64,000 nucleotides of DNA from an uncultured Bacteroidaceae bacterium. GTDB lineage: Bacteria; Bacteroidota; Bacteroidia; Bacteroidales; Bacteroidaceae. The DNA lies in contig CAJOCU010000014.1 of assembly GCA_905233765.1 (NCBI GenBank), positions 44,164 to 108,163 on the forward strand, read 5' to 3'. Below, one piece after another: positions 50,771 to 59,315 of the stretch (position 1 is the stretch's first letter; each line of letters starts with the position of its first letter). The position numbers and the translations under genes were made by a program. The notes under the pieces are model-generated. The model worked only from the letters and a program-made list of their open reading frames with translations. It had not been told where the DNA came from and ran no database searches.

Positions 50771-50778
50771 CAAAAGTA
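50771..50778 (-). promoter_or_regulatory. -7 element of the PfkB kinase gene
   Basis: CAAAAGTA reads TACTTTTG on the minus strand, 18 bases before the start. A second TACTTTTG on the plus strand (50802-50809) lies before the tRNA genes, so the region is divergent. Confidence 0.5.
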
Positions 50779-50841
50779 TTGCTTATTTTTGAGAAAAGCA
50801 CTACTTTTGCCCCGCAATTCCGAGAAAACGGTAAAAAAACT

Positions 50842-50915
50842 GCTTCAGTAGCTCAGTTGGTTAGAGCACCTGACTGTTAATCAGGGGGTCGTTGGTTCAA
50901 GCCCATCCTGGAGCG
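50842..50915 (+). tRNA. tRNA-Asn (anticodon GTT), copy 1
   Basis: A cloverleaf starting GCTTCAGTAGCTCAGTTGGT; anticodon stem-loop CCTGA-CTGTTAA-TCAGG (GTT), acceptor closing CTGGAGC with discriminator G. In the T stem (GTTGG/CCATC) one T-T mismatch is visible. Confidence 0.9.
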
Positions 50916-50934
50916 CAACACTCGGAAAAGCACT

Positions 50935-51008
50935 GCTTCAGTAGCTCAGTTGGTTAGAGCACCTGACTGTTAATCAGGGGGTCGTTGGTTCAAGCCCATC
51001 CTGGAGCG
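50935..51008 (+). tRNA. tRNA-Asn (anticodon GTT), copy 2
   Basis: Identical in sequence to copy 1, 19 bases downstream, sharing the T-stem mismatch. The intervening bases are short and AT-poor, so both are probably processed from one transcript ending at 51055. Confidence 0.9.
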
Positions 51009-51019
51009 CTAGGGCGTTG

Positions 51020-51055
51020 GTCCGCAATACTCTTCGGAGATTGCGGACTTTTTTT
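51020..51055 (+). terminator. Terminator after the tRNA-Asn pair
   Basis: GTCCGCAAT and ATTGCGGAC form a 9-bp stem, extended by CTC/GAG around TTCG, followed by seven Ts (51049-51055). Confidence 0.92.
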
Positions 51056-51063
51056 CTCTCTCT

Positions 51064-52572
51064 TTACTTGTTCAGCGTCAGCATCTGTTCGATGAAGTCG
51101 CGGGTGTTGCTCAGACGTGGCACCTTGTGCTGTCCGCCGAGTTTTCCTTGGCTGCGAAGCCAGTCGTTGAAGAGACCGGGACGGGCGGTGATGAGTTGCA
51201 GGCGCTGTAGGGTGATGTCCTTGAAGCGCTTGGCCTCGTAGTCGGAGTTCTGCTGCTGCAGGGCGCGATCGAGGATGTCGGCAAAGGCTTCGGCATCGGC
51301 CGGTGGGCGCGAGAACTCGATGAGCCATTGGTGGCGGCAGTGGCCGTGCTCGTCCATGAAGATGGGAGCAGCAGTGTATTCCAGTAGCTCGGCGCCCGTT
51401 TGGCGGCAGGCCTCCTGCAGGCCGTGTTCGGCGTTATCGACGATGAGTTCCTCACCAAAGGCGTTGATGAAGAATTTGGTGCGACCGGTGATGATGAACT
51501 TGTAGGGATTGGTGCTAGTGAAGCGAACGGTGTCGCCTATGAGGTAGCGCCAGAGGCCGTTGGTAGTGGTGATGACCATCGCGTAGTTCTTGCCGGGCTG
51601 TATGCCCCAGAGCGGTACGACGGTGGGTTGTTCCTTCTCGAGTTCGTCGAGCGGGATGAACTCATAGAAGATGCCGTAGTCAATCATCAGCAACAACGCC
51701 GGGTCGGCGGGTTCACTCTGTATGCCGAAGAAACCTTCGGAGGCGTTGTAGGTCTCCTCGTAGTGCATCTGATTGCTGGGAATGAGGCGGTGGTACTGCT
51801 CGCGATAAGGTGTGAAGGCGACACCACCATGGAAGAATACTTCGAGGTTGGGCCAAACATCTAACAGGCTCTCCTTGCCCGAGAGTTCCATTACGCGCGT
51901 GAGCACCGACAGCATCCACGAGGGCACGCCGCTGAGGTTCGTCACATCACGGTGCAGCGCTTCGTGGGCGATGCGGTCGCGCTTCAGTTCGAAATCGGAG
52001 AGCAGCGCGGTCTTCTTGCTCGGAATCCGCAGGTAGTTGACCAGCGGATTGATGTTCTCGATAAGGATGGCGCTGAGGTCGCCAACCAGCGAGTGGTGGT
52101 TGTTGTAGTTGGGCGAATGGGAACCGCCGAGGATGAGACCGCGGCCGTCGAAGAAGCGGCTCTGCGGGTTGTTGTGCAGATAGAGGACCACGGCATCGCG
52201 ACCGCCCGCGTAATGAATGTCACGCAGGCCCTGTTGCGACACGGGGATGAATTTACTCTTGTCGCTGGTGGTGCCGCTGGACTTGGCATACCATCGTACC
52301 TGGTCGGGCCACAGGGTACCCTTCTCGCCATGTCGCATGCGATCAATGTCCGTCTTGAGATCGTCGTAGGTGGTGACGCGAGTGGCGGCAGCGAACTGCT
52401 CGTAGGAGTGTACGCTGTCGAAATGGTGACGCCGACCCCATTCCGTGGCGCGACCGGCTTTAAGGAGCCTGTCGAGGACGCTGCGCTGCAAGGCTTCGGC
52501 CTCTGTGGCATAGCGCTCGATCTGGCGGTAGCGCCGCTCGAGAATGGGTCTTATGATGGATGTGATGCTCAT
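51064..52572 (-). CDS. GH3-family (auxin-conjugase-like) acyl-adenylating protein
   Basis: 502 residues of the GH3 ANL-like family (RWYAKSSGTTSDKSKFIPVS near residue 90 as the ATP-binding loop; YLIGDTVRFT; TGRTKFFINAFGEELIVDNAE). Bacterial members are poorly characterised and may join carboxylates to amines. It overlaps rnc by ATGA and is likely co-transcribed with the rnc-fabF genes. Substrate unknown; a link to lipid metabolism is only suggested by the neighbours. Confidence 0.85.
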   Translation of the reverse strand: MSITSIIRPILERRYRQIERYATEAEALQRSVLDRLLKAGRATEWGRRHHFDSVHSYEQFAAATRVTTYDDLKTDIDRMRHGEKGTLWPDQVRWYAKSSGTTSDKSKFIPVSQQGLRDIHYAGGRDAVVLYLHNNPQSRFFDGRGLILGGSHSPNYNNHHSLVGDLSAILIENINPLVNYLRIPSKKTALLSDFELKRDRIAHEALHRDVTNLSGVPSWMLSVLTRVMELSGKESLLDVWPNLEVFFHGGVAFTPYREQYHRLIPSNQMHYEETYNASEGFFGIQSEPADPALLLMIDYGIFYEFIPLDELEKEQPTVVPLWGIQPGKNYAMVITTTNGLWRYLIGDTVRFTSTNPYKFIITGRTKFFINAFGEELIVDNAEHGLQEACRQTGAELLEYTAAPIFMDEHGHCRHQWLIEFSRPPADAEAFADILDRALQQQNSDYEAKRFKDITLQRLQLITARPGLFNDWLRSQGKLGGQHKVPRLSNTRDFIEQMLTLNK

Positions 52573-53372
52573 GTGTCTTGTTCTTCTGTGGGCTCGGGTG
52601 GCGTCAGTCGCGCGTCGCGAGCTTCGTAGATGGCAGCTACGAGTTGTTTGTCGGTTTTAAGTGTCTTCAAGGTGGACTTGGCCGCCTGCTGGTGGCTCTC
52701 CTTCTTGGAGTAGCCGCGGCCGCTCTCGCCATCAAGGCCTTCGATGACGATGCGCGTCACAAATACGGGTGAGCCCTGAGGACCCTGTTGCTGATCGGTG
52801 ACGCGGAATTCTAGCTGAAGTCGGTTTTTCTGTGCCCATTCGATGAGCTTCGACTTGAAATTCACCTCCTCGGCGGCCATTTTGTCAAGGTTGATAACCT
52901 GCCGCAGGATACGGTCGCGCATGAAATGCATGCAGGCATCATAGCCGCGGTCGAGGTAGATAGCGCCCACGAGCGCCTCGAAGGCATTACCGCCCATATA
53001 ACTGTTGTGGGCGTTACTGTTGCTGTTGCTGTGGATGAGACGGTCGAGTCCCAGCTCCTTCGACAGGCGGTTGAGTGTGTCGCGCTGCACCAGCTTGCTG
53101 CGGGTGTTGGTCAGGAAACCTTCACGACGGTTGGGGAAGCGGTGGTAGAGGATGTCGCTGACGATGGATTCCAGCACGGCATCGCCCAGGTATTCCAGGC
53201 GCTCATTGTGCTCCGTGGCATGGTTGCTGGTGGATTTGTGCTGCAGCGCCAGCTTATAGTAGCGGATGCGATGGGGATAGAATCCGAGGATTTCCCGTAA
53301 AGACGCGCAAAGCTCCCTGTCCTTTCGGAAGGGGAGCTTAATGCGGTCGATCAAGTTAGACTGCAGAAACAC
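52569..53372 (-). CDS. rnc: Ribonuclease III
   Basis: 267 residues. The catalytic domain carries HNERLEYLGDAVLESIVSDILY (metal-binding Glu/Asp) and NAFEALVGAIYLD. The double-stranded-RNA-binding domain is at the C-terminus (GRGYSKKESHQQAAKSTLK). GTG start shares one base with the fabF stop. Processes rRNA and structured RNAs. Confidence 0.93.
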   Translation of the reverse strand: MFLQSNLIDRIKLPFRKDRELCASLREILGFYPHRIRYYKLALQHKSTSNHATEHNERLEYLGDAVLESIVSDILYHRFPNRREGFLTNTRSKLVQRDTLNRLSKELGLDRLIHSNSNSNAHNSYMGGNAFEALVGAIYLDRGYDACMHFMRDRILRQVINLDKMAAEEVNFKSKLIEWAQKNRLQLEFRVTDQQQGPQGSPVFVTRIVIEGLDGESGRGYSKKESHQQAAKSTLKTLKTDKQLVAAIYEARDARLTPPEPTEEQDT

Positions 53373-54637
53373 TATACGTATTTCTTAAAGATGACGCACG
53401 CGTTGTGGCCTCCGAAACCGAAGGTGTTGCTCAGGGCAGCACGCACGGGGCGCTGCTGTGCCACGTTGAACGTGAAGTTGAGGTTGTAGTCAATCTCCTC
53501 GTCGCGGTCGTCGTCGGCGTGGTTGATGGTCGGAGGCACGATGTCGTTCTTGACGGCAAGGACGCTGGCCAATGCTTCCACAGCGCCCGCAGCACCCAGT
53601 AGGTGACCTGTCATGGACTTGGTGCTGGAGATGTTCAGCTCGTAGGCGTGCTGTCCGAAGACATCCTTGATGGCCTTGGCCTCGGAGATGTCACCCACGT
53701 GCGTGGAGGTACCGTGAACATTGATGTAGTCGATGTCCTCGGGCTTCATTCCTGCATCGTCGAGGGCGTTCTGCATCACCAGCTTAGCGCCCAGGCCTTC
53801 GGGGTGTGAGGCTGTGATGTGGTGCGCATCGGCACTCATGCCTTCGCCAGCGAACTCAGCGTAGATCTTGGCACCGCGAGCCTTGGCGTGCTCCAGCTCC
53901 TCTAGGATGAGACAACCGGCACCTTCGCCCATGATGAAACCGTCGCGGCTGCCACTGAAGGGACGGCTGGCATGTTCGGGATCGTCGTTGCGGGTGGAGA
54001 GGGCTTTCATGGCGGTGAAACCGCCTACGCCGCCTTCCGTGATGGCTGCTTCGGCACCGCCGCTGACAATCATGTCGGCCTTGCCCAGACGAATCAGGTT
54101 GAAGGCATCAGCCAGTGCATTGGTGCTGGAGGCACATGCGGAGGTGGTCACGTAGTTGGGACCATGGAAGCCATAGAGGATGCTGATGTGGCCTGCGGCG
54201 ATGTCGGCAATCATCTTGGGGATGAAGAAGGGACCGAACTTGGGACCAATCTCAGCACCTGTGCGGGCATAGGCTCCAATCTCCTCCTCGAAGGTCTTGA
54301 TGCCGCCAATACCGACGCCGAAGACGACGCCTACGCGGTTCTTGTCGATGGCCTCGAGGTCCACTTGGCTGTCAGCGATGGCTTGCTGGGCTGCGGCGAT
54401 GGCGTACTGCGTGTAGATATCCATCTTGCGAGCCTCTTTGCGGTCGATGCCGTACTCCTCAGCGTTGAAGCCTTTGACTTCGCAGGCGAACTGAGCCTTG
54501 AATTTCTCTGCGTTGAAATGGGTAATAGGGCCTGCTCCGCTCTTGCCGGCCAAGAGGTTCTTCCATGTCTCTTCGACATTGTTTCCCAGGGGTGTGATGG
54601 CGCCAAGGCCTGTTACCACAACTCTTTTCAATTCCAT
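53372..54637 (-). CDS. fabF: 3-oxoacyl-ACP synthase II
   Basis: 421 residues. Condensing triad Cys (TSACASSTNA), His (NVHGTSTHVGD) and His (SMTGHLLGAAG), with C-terminal SNTFGFGGHNAC. This is the housekeeping fatty-acid elongation synthase, separated by 93 bases and a hairpin from acpP. Confidence 0.95.
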   Translation of the reverse strand: MELKRVVVTGLGAITPLGNNVEETWKNLLAGKSGAGPITHFNAEKFKAQFACEVKGFNAEEYGIDRKEARKMDIYTQYAIAAAQQAIADSQVDLEAIDKNRVGVVFGVGIGGIKTFEEEIGAYARTGAEIGPKFGPFFIPKMIADIAAGHISILYGFHGPNYVTTSACASSTNALADAFNLIRLGKADMIVSGGAEAAITEGGVGGFTAMKALSTRNDDPEHASRPFSGSRDGFIMGEGAGCLILEELEHAKARGAKIYAEFAGEGMSADAHHITASHPEGLGAKLVMQNALDDAGMKPEDIDYINVHGTSTHVGDISEAKAIKDVFGQHAYELNISSTKSMTGHLLGAAGAVEALASVLAVKNDIVPPTINHADDDRDEEIDYNLNFTFNVAQQRPVRAALSNTFGFGGHNACVIFKKYV

Positions 54638-54666
54638 AAGAGGTATGTAATATAACTAAGAGGTAC

Positions 54667-54708
54667 AAAAAGTGACGAGTCAACGAGCGCAACTCGTCAA
54701 CTCGTCAC
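54667..54708 (-). terminator. Attenuator or terminator between acpP and fabF
   Basis: Read on the minus strand, GTGACGAGT and ACTCGTCAC plus an inner 5-bp stem (ACGAG/CTCGT) form an interrupted hairpin, followed by TTTTTG. Transcription from acpP would partly end here, giving more acpP than fabF mRNA. Confidence 0.7.
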
Positions 54709-54730
54709 ATGGATGGTGTAAAGCAAAAGA

Positions 54731-54964
54731 TTACTGGTTAGCCTCGATGTAGGCGATAGCGTCGCCAACGGTGGCAATCTTCTCAGCTTCGTCGTCGGGA
54801 ATGGAGAGACCGAATTCTTTCTCAAACTCCATGATGAGCTCTACAGTGTCGAGAGAATCAGCGCCCAGGTCGCCGGTAAAACTCTTCTCTGCACTAACTT
54901 CTGCTGCATCAACGCCAAGCTTATCGACGATGATATCTCTTACTTTGCTTTCAATTTCAGACAT
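54731..54964 (-). CDS. acpP: Acyl carrier protein (housekeeping)
   Basis: 77 residues, acidic, with the attachment serine in [14 protein letters not shown] (about Ser38). The start at 54964 is fixed by the standard [13 protein letters not shown]-terminus; the longer frame upstream is not typical. Main carrier of fatty acid synthesis, distinct from the two pigment carriers. Confidence 0.95.
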   Translation of the reverse strand: MSEIESKVRDIIVDKLGVDAAEVSAEKSFTGDLGADSLDTVELIMEFEKEFGLSIPDDEAEKIATVGDAIAYIEANQ

Positions 54965-55115
54965 AGTTGTAAACTTTAAATGAGTGAATGATTTTAGTCG
55001 TTTCTTATTTTCGAGGTGCAAAGGTCGGCATTTTTATTCAAATTGCCAAATAAATGATAGAAAAAGTGTATTTTGTTGCACAAAAGGATAGTAGGTGTGC
55101 AATTTTATGTGCGGT

Positions 55116-56159
55116 TTATTCTCTCCGCAGTGGATAATGGCCGCGCCACCATTCGAATTTCGAGGGCTCTTTTTTTAGCTTTTCGCTGTCCGAACGAGGG
55201 TCGTAGAGCTGTAGGGCGCATTCGATGGAATCTGAAGATCGCGGTCTTAAGGCAGGAAGACCGAGGTCTTCAACCTTGAAGACCATAGTCTTCTTTAGGA
55301 AGGAGCAAACGCTGTCGAGTGTCATGCGCGTGGCGTTGGCTTTGCCATCGGCGCTGTATCCGGCGATGTGTGGCGTGGCGATGAAGGCGCGACGAAGCAG
55401 CTCGGGATTGATGTTAGGCTCACCCTCCCAAGTATCGATGATGACATCACCCACAAGACCATCGTCCATTGCTCGCAGCAGCGCTGCTTCATCAACGACG
55501 CCGCCTCGGGCGGCATTGATGATGACGGGCTTGCGCTTCAGGCTGCGGAAGAAAGTGTCGTCCGCCATGTGGTAGGTGGGATAGGGCCCCGTAGTTGTGA
55601 GTGGCGTGTGAAAGGTGATGATGTCGGCCTCGGTCAGGACGCGCTCCCAATCGCTCCATGCCGTGTGGCCGTTTCCCATTAGTGGGAAATGCTCACACAG
55701 TGGGTCGTAAAGGAGCATCCCACCTAAGGGACACGCGCTCGCAGCCTGCTGCATCGCCTGCCACACAGCGGTGCCTACGTGGCCAGCGCCAATGATGGCA
55801 AGCGTTGCGGCGCTGAGGTTGAGGCTGCGTTCCTGTTGCAACACGAAGAGACTGTTGCGGACATACTGTGCGACGCTGGTGGCATTGCAACCGGGACAGT
55901 TGTGCCATTCAATGCCTGCCGCTTCCAGCCATGCTGTGTCGAGATGGTCATAGCCGATGGTGGCAGTGACCACGAGTCGCACACTGCTGCCTTCAAGCAA
56001 AGTGCTATCGCATCGTGTGCGCGTGCGAACTAATAATAAAGTGGCATCGTGAACATCGGAAGGGCCAATCTCGCAGCCGGCCTTCACGACCACCTCGTCA
56101 GCCAGCTCGTGCAGCGCCGGCAAAATATATGGAATCTTATCGTCAACAACAATCTTCAC
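55116..56159 (-). CDS. pdxB: 4-phosphoerythronate dehydrogenase (PdxB)
   Basis: 347 residues of the D-2-hydroxyacid dehydrogenase family: NAD-binding GAGHVGTAVW (about 125-134) and VINAARGGVVDE, with the C-terminal YDPRSDSEKL ... PLRRE characteristic of PdxB. It acts in pyridoxal phosphate synthesis. Between the catalytic and C-terminal parts (about 290-310) the codons are formed by three GAAGACC-type palindromes. It overlaps murF by 4 bases. Confidence 0.88.
   Translation of the reverse strand: MKIVVDDKIPYILPALHELADEVVVKAGCEIGPSDVHDATLLLVRTRTRCDSTLLEGSSVRLVVTATIGYDHLDTAWLEAAGIEWHNCPGCNATSVAQYVRNSLFVLQQERSLNLSAATLAIIGAGHVGTAVWQAMQQAASACPLGGMLLYDPLCEHFPLMGNGHTAWSDWERVLTEADIITFHTPLTTTGPYPTYHMADDTFFRSLKRKPVIINAARGGVVDEAALLRAMDDGLVGDVIIDTWEGEPNINPELLRRAFIATPHIAGYSADGKANATRMTLDSVCSFLKKTMVFKVEDLGLPALRPRSSDSIECALQLYDPRSDSEKLKKEPSKFEWWRGHYPLRRE
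55233..55293. repeat. AAGACC/GGTCTT palindromic repeats inside pdxB
   Basis: Three units follow each other: GAAGATCGCGGTCTTA, GAAGACCGAGGTCTTC and GAAGACCATAGTCTTC, each a palindrome with a variable 3-base centre. The motif GAAGACCGCGGTCTT also appears in the tandem array at 11866-12030. Confidence 0.75.
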
Positions 56160-57511
56160 AGTATCTCAGGGAGTTGGTGGAGCTTCGTGCTGTTGGAGCC
56201 TTTGATGAGGATGAGCTGACCGGTGGGTTGCTGGGTGGTGATGGCAGCCTTAACAGCCTCCACATCTTTGAAGGTGACGATGGCGATATCGTTTGGTAAT
56301 GCGCGGCCTTTCAGTGCTTTGTGAAATTCTTCGCCAACGAGCCAGACCGTCTGTGCGCCACAGTGTAACGCTTGCTCCACGACCTTGCGGTGTGCCTCGG
56401 AACTTGCTTCGCCCAACTCGCGCATATCGCCCAGAATGACCATCTTCTGATGGTGGACAAGTTGCTGGAAGTTGTTGAGCGCTGCCGTCATCGAGGTGAG
56501 ATTGGCGTTGTACGCATCGATGATGAGTTCATTTTGCGCCGTCCTGCGGAATTCCGAACGTCCCAACGAAGGGTGGTAGTCCGTGAGGGCTGCGTTAATC
56601 TCTTTGGGGCTCACCTCAAAATGCAATCCTACACAGATAGCTGCAAGGACATTGTCAATGTTGTAATCTCCAATGAGTTGCGTCTGCACTTCGTGTTGGG
56701 CAGCGTATCGCGGGCGCCACCATAGGCGTAGCATCGGATTGCTGTTGAGGACGTCGCCTTCGCAAAGCCATGGCATCGTGTCGGCCTGCTCGCGTGCATA
56801 GGTGATGCATTTGTCGGTGTCGATGTCGATATCGCGTTTCACGAGCATGTCCTGCAGGTCGAAGTTGCTCTCGTTCACGAAGATACAAGCCTCGTCCTTT
56901 TGGTTGAGGTAGTCGTAGAGTTCGCCCTTGGTGTCCTTGACTCCTTCGAAGGAACCGAAACCCTCGAGATGTGCGCGACCTACATTGGTGATGAGGCCGT
57001 AGTCGGGATCCACGATGTTGGCCAGAAAGGCAATTTCGCCCGGGTGGTTGGCGCCCGTCTCAATGATGGCGATGTCGTGCTCCTCGGGTCGGAGACGCAG
57101 CAGCGTCAGGGGCACACCGATGTGGTTGTTGAGGTTGCCTTGTGTGTAGAGCACATGGTAGCGCTGACTGAGCACAGCCGCGATGAGCTCCTTCGTGGTG
57201 GTCTTGCCGTTAGTCCCCGTTACTTGCAGCACAGGTCCCTCGAACTGGTGGCGGTGGTAAGCTGCCAGGTTCTGTAGGGTCTTGAGCACATCATCAACTA
57301 GGATGTAGCGTTCGTCTCCCTCAGGGATGACGGTGGCCTCATCGACCACGGCGATGGCCGATCCAGCCTCTAAAGCGGTGGCAGCAAAGCGGTTGCCATC
57401 GAAGGATTCGCCCTTGAGGGCAAAGAACATACTCCCCTCCGGACAACGACGGCTGTCAGTGGTCACCACAGGGTGTTGAAGATAGATTTCGTAGAGTTTT
57501 TTGATGTCCAT
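56156..57511 (-). CDS. murF: UDP-N-acetylmuramoyl-tripeptide--D-alanyl-D-alanine ligase
   Basis: 451 residues of the Mur ligase family. ATP-binding TGTNGKTTTKE (about 99-109), central ENxxNH-type region (ETGANHPGE), and the C-terminal domain DAYNANLTSM. The standard cytoplasmic step in peptidoglycan precursor synthesis. Divergent from folP with a shared promoter region. Confidence 0.95.
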   Translation of the reverse strand: MDIKKLYEIYLQHPVVTTDSRRCPEGSMFFALKGESFDGNRFAATALEAGSAIAVVDEATVIPEGDERYILVDDVLKTLQNLAAYHRHQFEGPVLQVTGTNGKTTTKELIAAVLSQRYHVLYTQGNLNNHIGVPLTLLRLRPEEHDIAIIETGANHPGEIAFLANIVDPDYGLITNVGRAHLEGFGSFEGVKDTKGELYDYLNQKDEACIFVNESNFDLQDMLVKRDIDIDTDKCITYAREQADTMPWLCEGDVLNSNPMLRLWWRPRYAAQHEVQTQLIGDYNIDNVLAAICVGLHFEVSPKEINAALTDYHPSLGRSEFRRTAQNELIIDAYNANLTSMTAALNNFQQLVHHQKMVILGDMRELGEASSEAHRKVVEQALHCGAQTVWLVGEEFHKALKGRALPNDIAIVTFKDVEAVKAAITTQQPTGQLILIKGSNSTKLHQLPEIL

Positions 57512-57537
57512 TGGGCTCTTTTTGTTGGATTTTGGTG

Positions 57538-57545
57538 CAAAAGTA
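57538..57545 (-). promoter_or_regulatory. -7 element of murF
   Basis: CAAAAGTA reads TACTTTTG on the minus strand, 26 bases before the murF start. Confidence 0.5.
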
Positions 57546-57588
57546 GTAAAAACATTATATAATAAACTTTAAACTTTAAACTTTTTAC

Positions 57589-57596
57589 TACCTTTG
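57589..57596 (+). promoter_or_regulatory. -7 element of folP
   Basis: TACCTTTG lies 27 bases before the folP ATG, preceded by an ACTTTAAACTTTAAACTTT repeat. Paired back-to-back with the murF element. Confidence 0.55.
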
Positions 57597-57623
57597 CAGC
57601 GAAAACAAGAGCAAACCACCTTC

Positions 57624-58490
57624 ATGACGCTCAATATAGCAGGAAAACTGATGGATTTCGGTTCACCGCAGGTAATGGGTATCCTCAATGTGACGCCCGA
57701 CTCCTTTTATGCCGCTAGCCGCGCGCAGGAGGAGGCAGCGATTCGTGAGCGTGCTGCACAGATTCTTGCAGACGGCGGCAGCATCATTGATGTAGGCGCT
57801 TGTAGCACACGACCGGGTGGCGAAGCTGTGACAGTCGATGAAGAGATGCGTCGTCTAGACACTGCTCTAAAGGTTATCTTTGAGGATTTTCCTGATGCTC
57901 TCGTGAGCGTTGACACCTTTCGTGCCGATGTGGCGCGGCACTGTGTGCAGGAGTTCGGTGTCACTCTCATCAACGATGTCAGTGGTGGCACCTTGGATGA
58001 CCAGATGTTTGAGACGGTGGCCGACTTGCATGTGCCCTACGTCCTCACCCACAGCGGTGGAATGGCCGATGCAGCAGTTCCTGATGACGGCTCGTCAGAG
58101 ATGTCTCTCCCTTCCGTCGCCCGCTTCTTCGCAGAGCGTCTGCAGCGGCTCTATGAGCTGGGTGTGGCCGATGTTATCCTCGACCTAGGCTTCGGCTTCG
58201 GCAAGACGCTGGAACAGAACTACCAGCTCCTGCACGGTCTCGTGGATTTCATTCGTCTCTTCCCCGACAATCCCTTCCTTGTGGGTGTCTCGCGTAAATC
58301 GATGATCTATCGCTTGCTTGACACCACTCCTGAGGAATCTCTCAACGGAACCACCGTGCTCCATACCGTCGCGCTGCAGGCCGGAGCCCATCTGCTCCGC
58401 GTCCATGATGTGCGCGAAGCGGTCGAGGTCGTGAGGATTGTTGGGCAATTGGAAGACCCTCCATCCTCACCTGTGAATTTTAAATCGTAA
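57624..58490 (+). CDS. folP: Dihydropteroate synthase
   Basis: 288 residues. TIM-barrel motifs MGILNVTPDSFY (about 18-29), DVGACSTRPGG and FGKTLEQNYQL (pterin/phosphate binding) are present. ATG 57624 is preferred over a TTG inside the promoter. Joins pterin and p-aminobenzoate in folate synthesis. It is followed 14 bases later by dacA, as usual in this group. Confidence 0.93.
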   Translation: MTLNIAGKLMDFGSPQVMGILNVTPDSFYAASRAQEEAAIRERAAQILADGGSIIDVGACSTRPGGEAVTVDEEMRRLDTALKVIFEDFPDALVSVDTFRADVARHCVQEFGVTLINDVSGGTLDDQMFETVADLHVPYVLTHSGGMADAAVPDDGSSEMSLPSVARFFAERLQRLYELGVADVILDLGFGFGKTLEQNYQLLHGLVDFIRLFPDNPFLVGVSRKSMIYRLLDTTPEESLNGTTVLHTVALQAGAHLLRVHDVREAVEVVRIVGQLEDPPSSPVNFKS

Positions 58491-58504
58491 ATTTTAAATC
58501 GCCC

Positions 58505-59272
58505 GTGTTTTTCTCCTTCGGACTCAAAGACTTTATCGATATACTGCTGGTAGCCATTCTCCTGTACTATGCCTACCGGTTGATGAAAGAATCACGCTCG
58601 CTGAACATCTTCTTCGGTGTGCTTATCTTCATTGTCTTTTGGCTGTTCATCTCGCAGATCTTGGAAATGCGTCTGTTGGGGACACTCTTGGACCGTGTCG
58701 TTAGTGTAGGTGCTATAGCCTTGCTAATCCTCTTCCAGGATGAGATACGCAAGTTCTTCTCTAACATAGGAACACATGAGCGTGTGCGAGCAGCCGTTCG
58801 CTTCTTCAGTGGCGAGGAAAAACAGACTCATACGCGCGAGGACATTATGCCTATCGTAATGGCATGTATGTCTATGTCCAAGCAGAAAGTGGGGGCGCTC
58901 ATCGTAATGCAGCGCTCACTGCCCTTGAATGACTTCATCCGTTCGGGCGAATATGTCGATGCCAAGATAAGCCAACGCCTTATAGAGAATATCTTCTTTA
59001 AGAACTCACCGTTGCACGACGGTGGAATGATTATCGCTCATAAGCGTATCGCCGCTGCCGGCTGCATTCTGCCTGTGGCTCACGACCAGAATATGCCCAA
59101 GGAGTTAGGCCTTCGCCACCGTGCCGCGATGGGTGTCTCACAAGAGACGGATGCGCTGGCTATCGTAGTGAGTGAGGAGACAGGCTCCATCTCCGTCGCC
59201 TTCCGCGGCTCCTTCCAGTTGCGTGTGTCGGCAGAGGATTTGGAGCGGATACTTACGGAGGATGCATTCTAA
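58505..59272 (+). CDS. dacA: Diadenylate cyclase (DacA/CdaA type)
   Basis: 255 residues. Three N-terminal membrane helices (about 10-85) precede the DisA_N domain with the catalytic DGG (LHDGGMII) and RHR (LGLRHRAAMG) motifs and a final SVAF strand. It makes cyclic di-AMP at the inner membrane. Starts with GTG. Usual neighbour of folP in Bacteroidetes. Confidence 0.93.
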   Translation: MFFSFGLKDFIDILLVAILLYYAYRLMKESRSLNIFFGVLIFIVFWLFISQILEMRLLGTLLDRVVSVGAIALLILFQDEIRKFFSNIGTHERVRAAVRFFSGEEKQTHTREDIMPIVMACMSMSKQKVGALIVMQRSLPLNDFIRSGEYVDAKISQRLIENIFFKNSPLHDGGMIIAHKRIAAAGCILPVAHDQNMPKELGLRHRAAMGVSQETDALAIVVSEETGSISVAFRGSFQLRVSAEDLERILTEDAF

Positions 59273-59315
59273 TAAGAAAAAGAACTTCGATATAACGATA
59301 TAAAAAAGTAATAAG

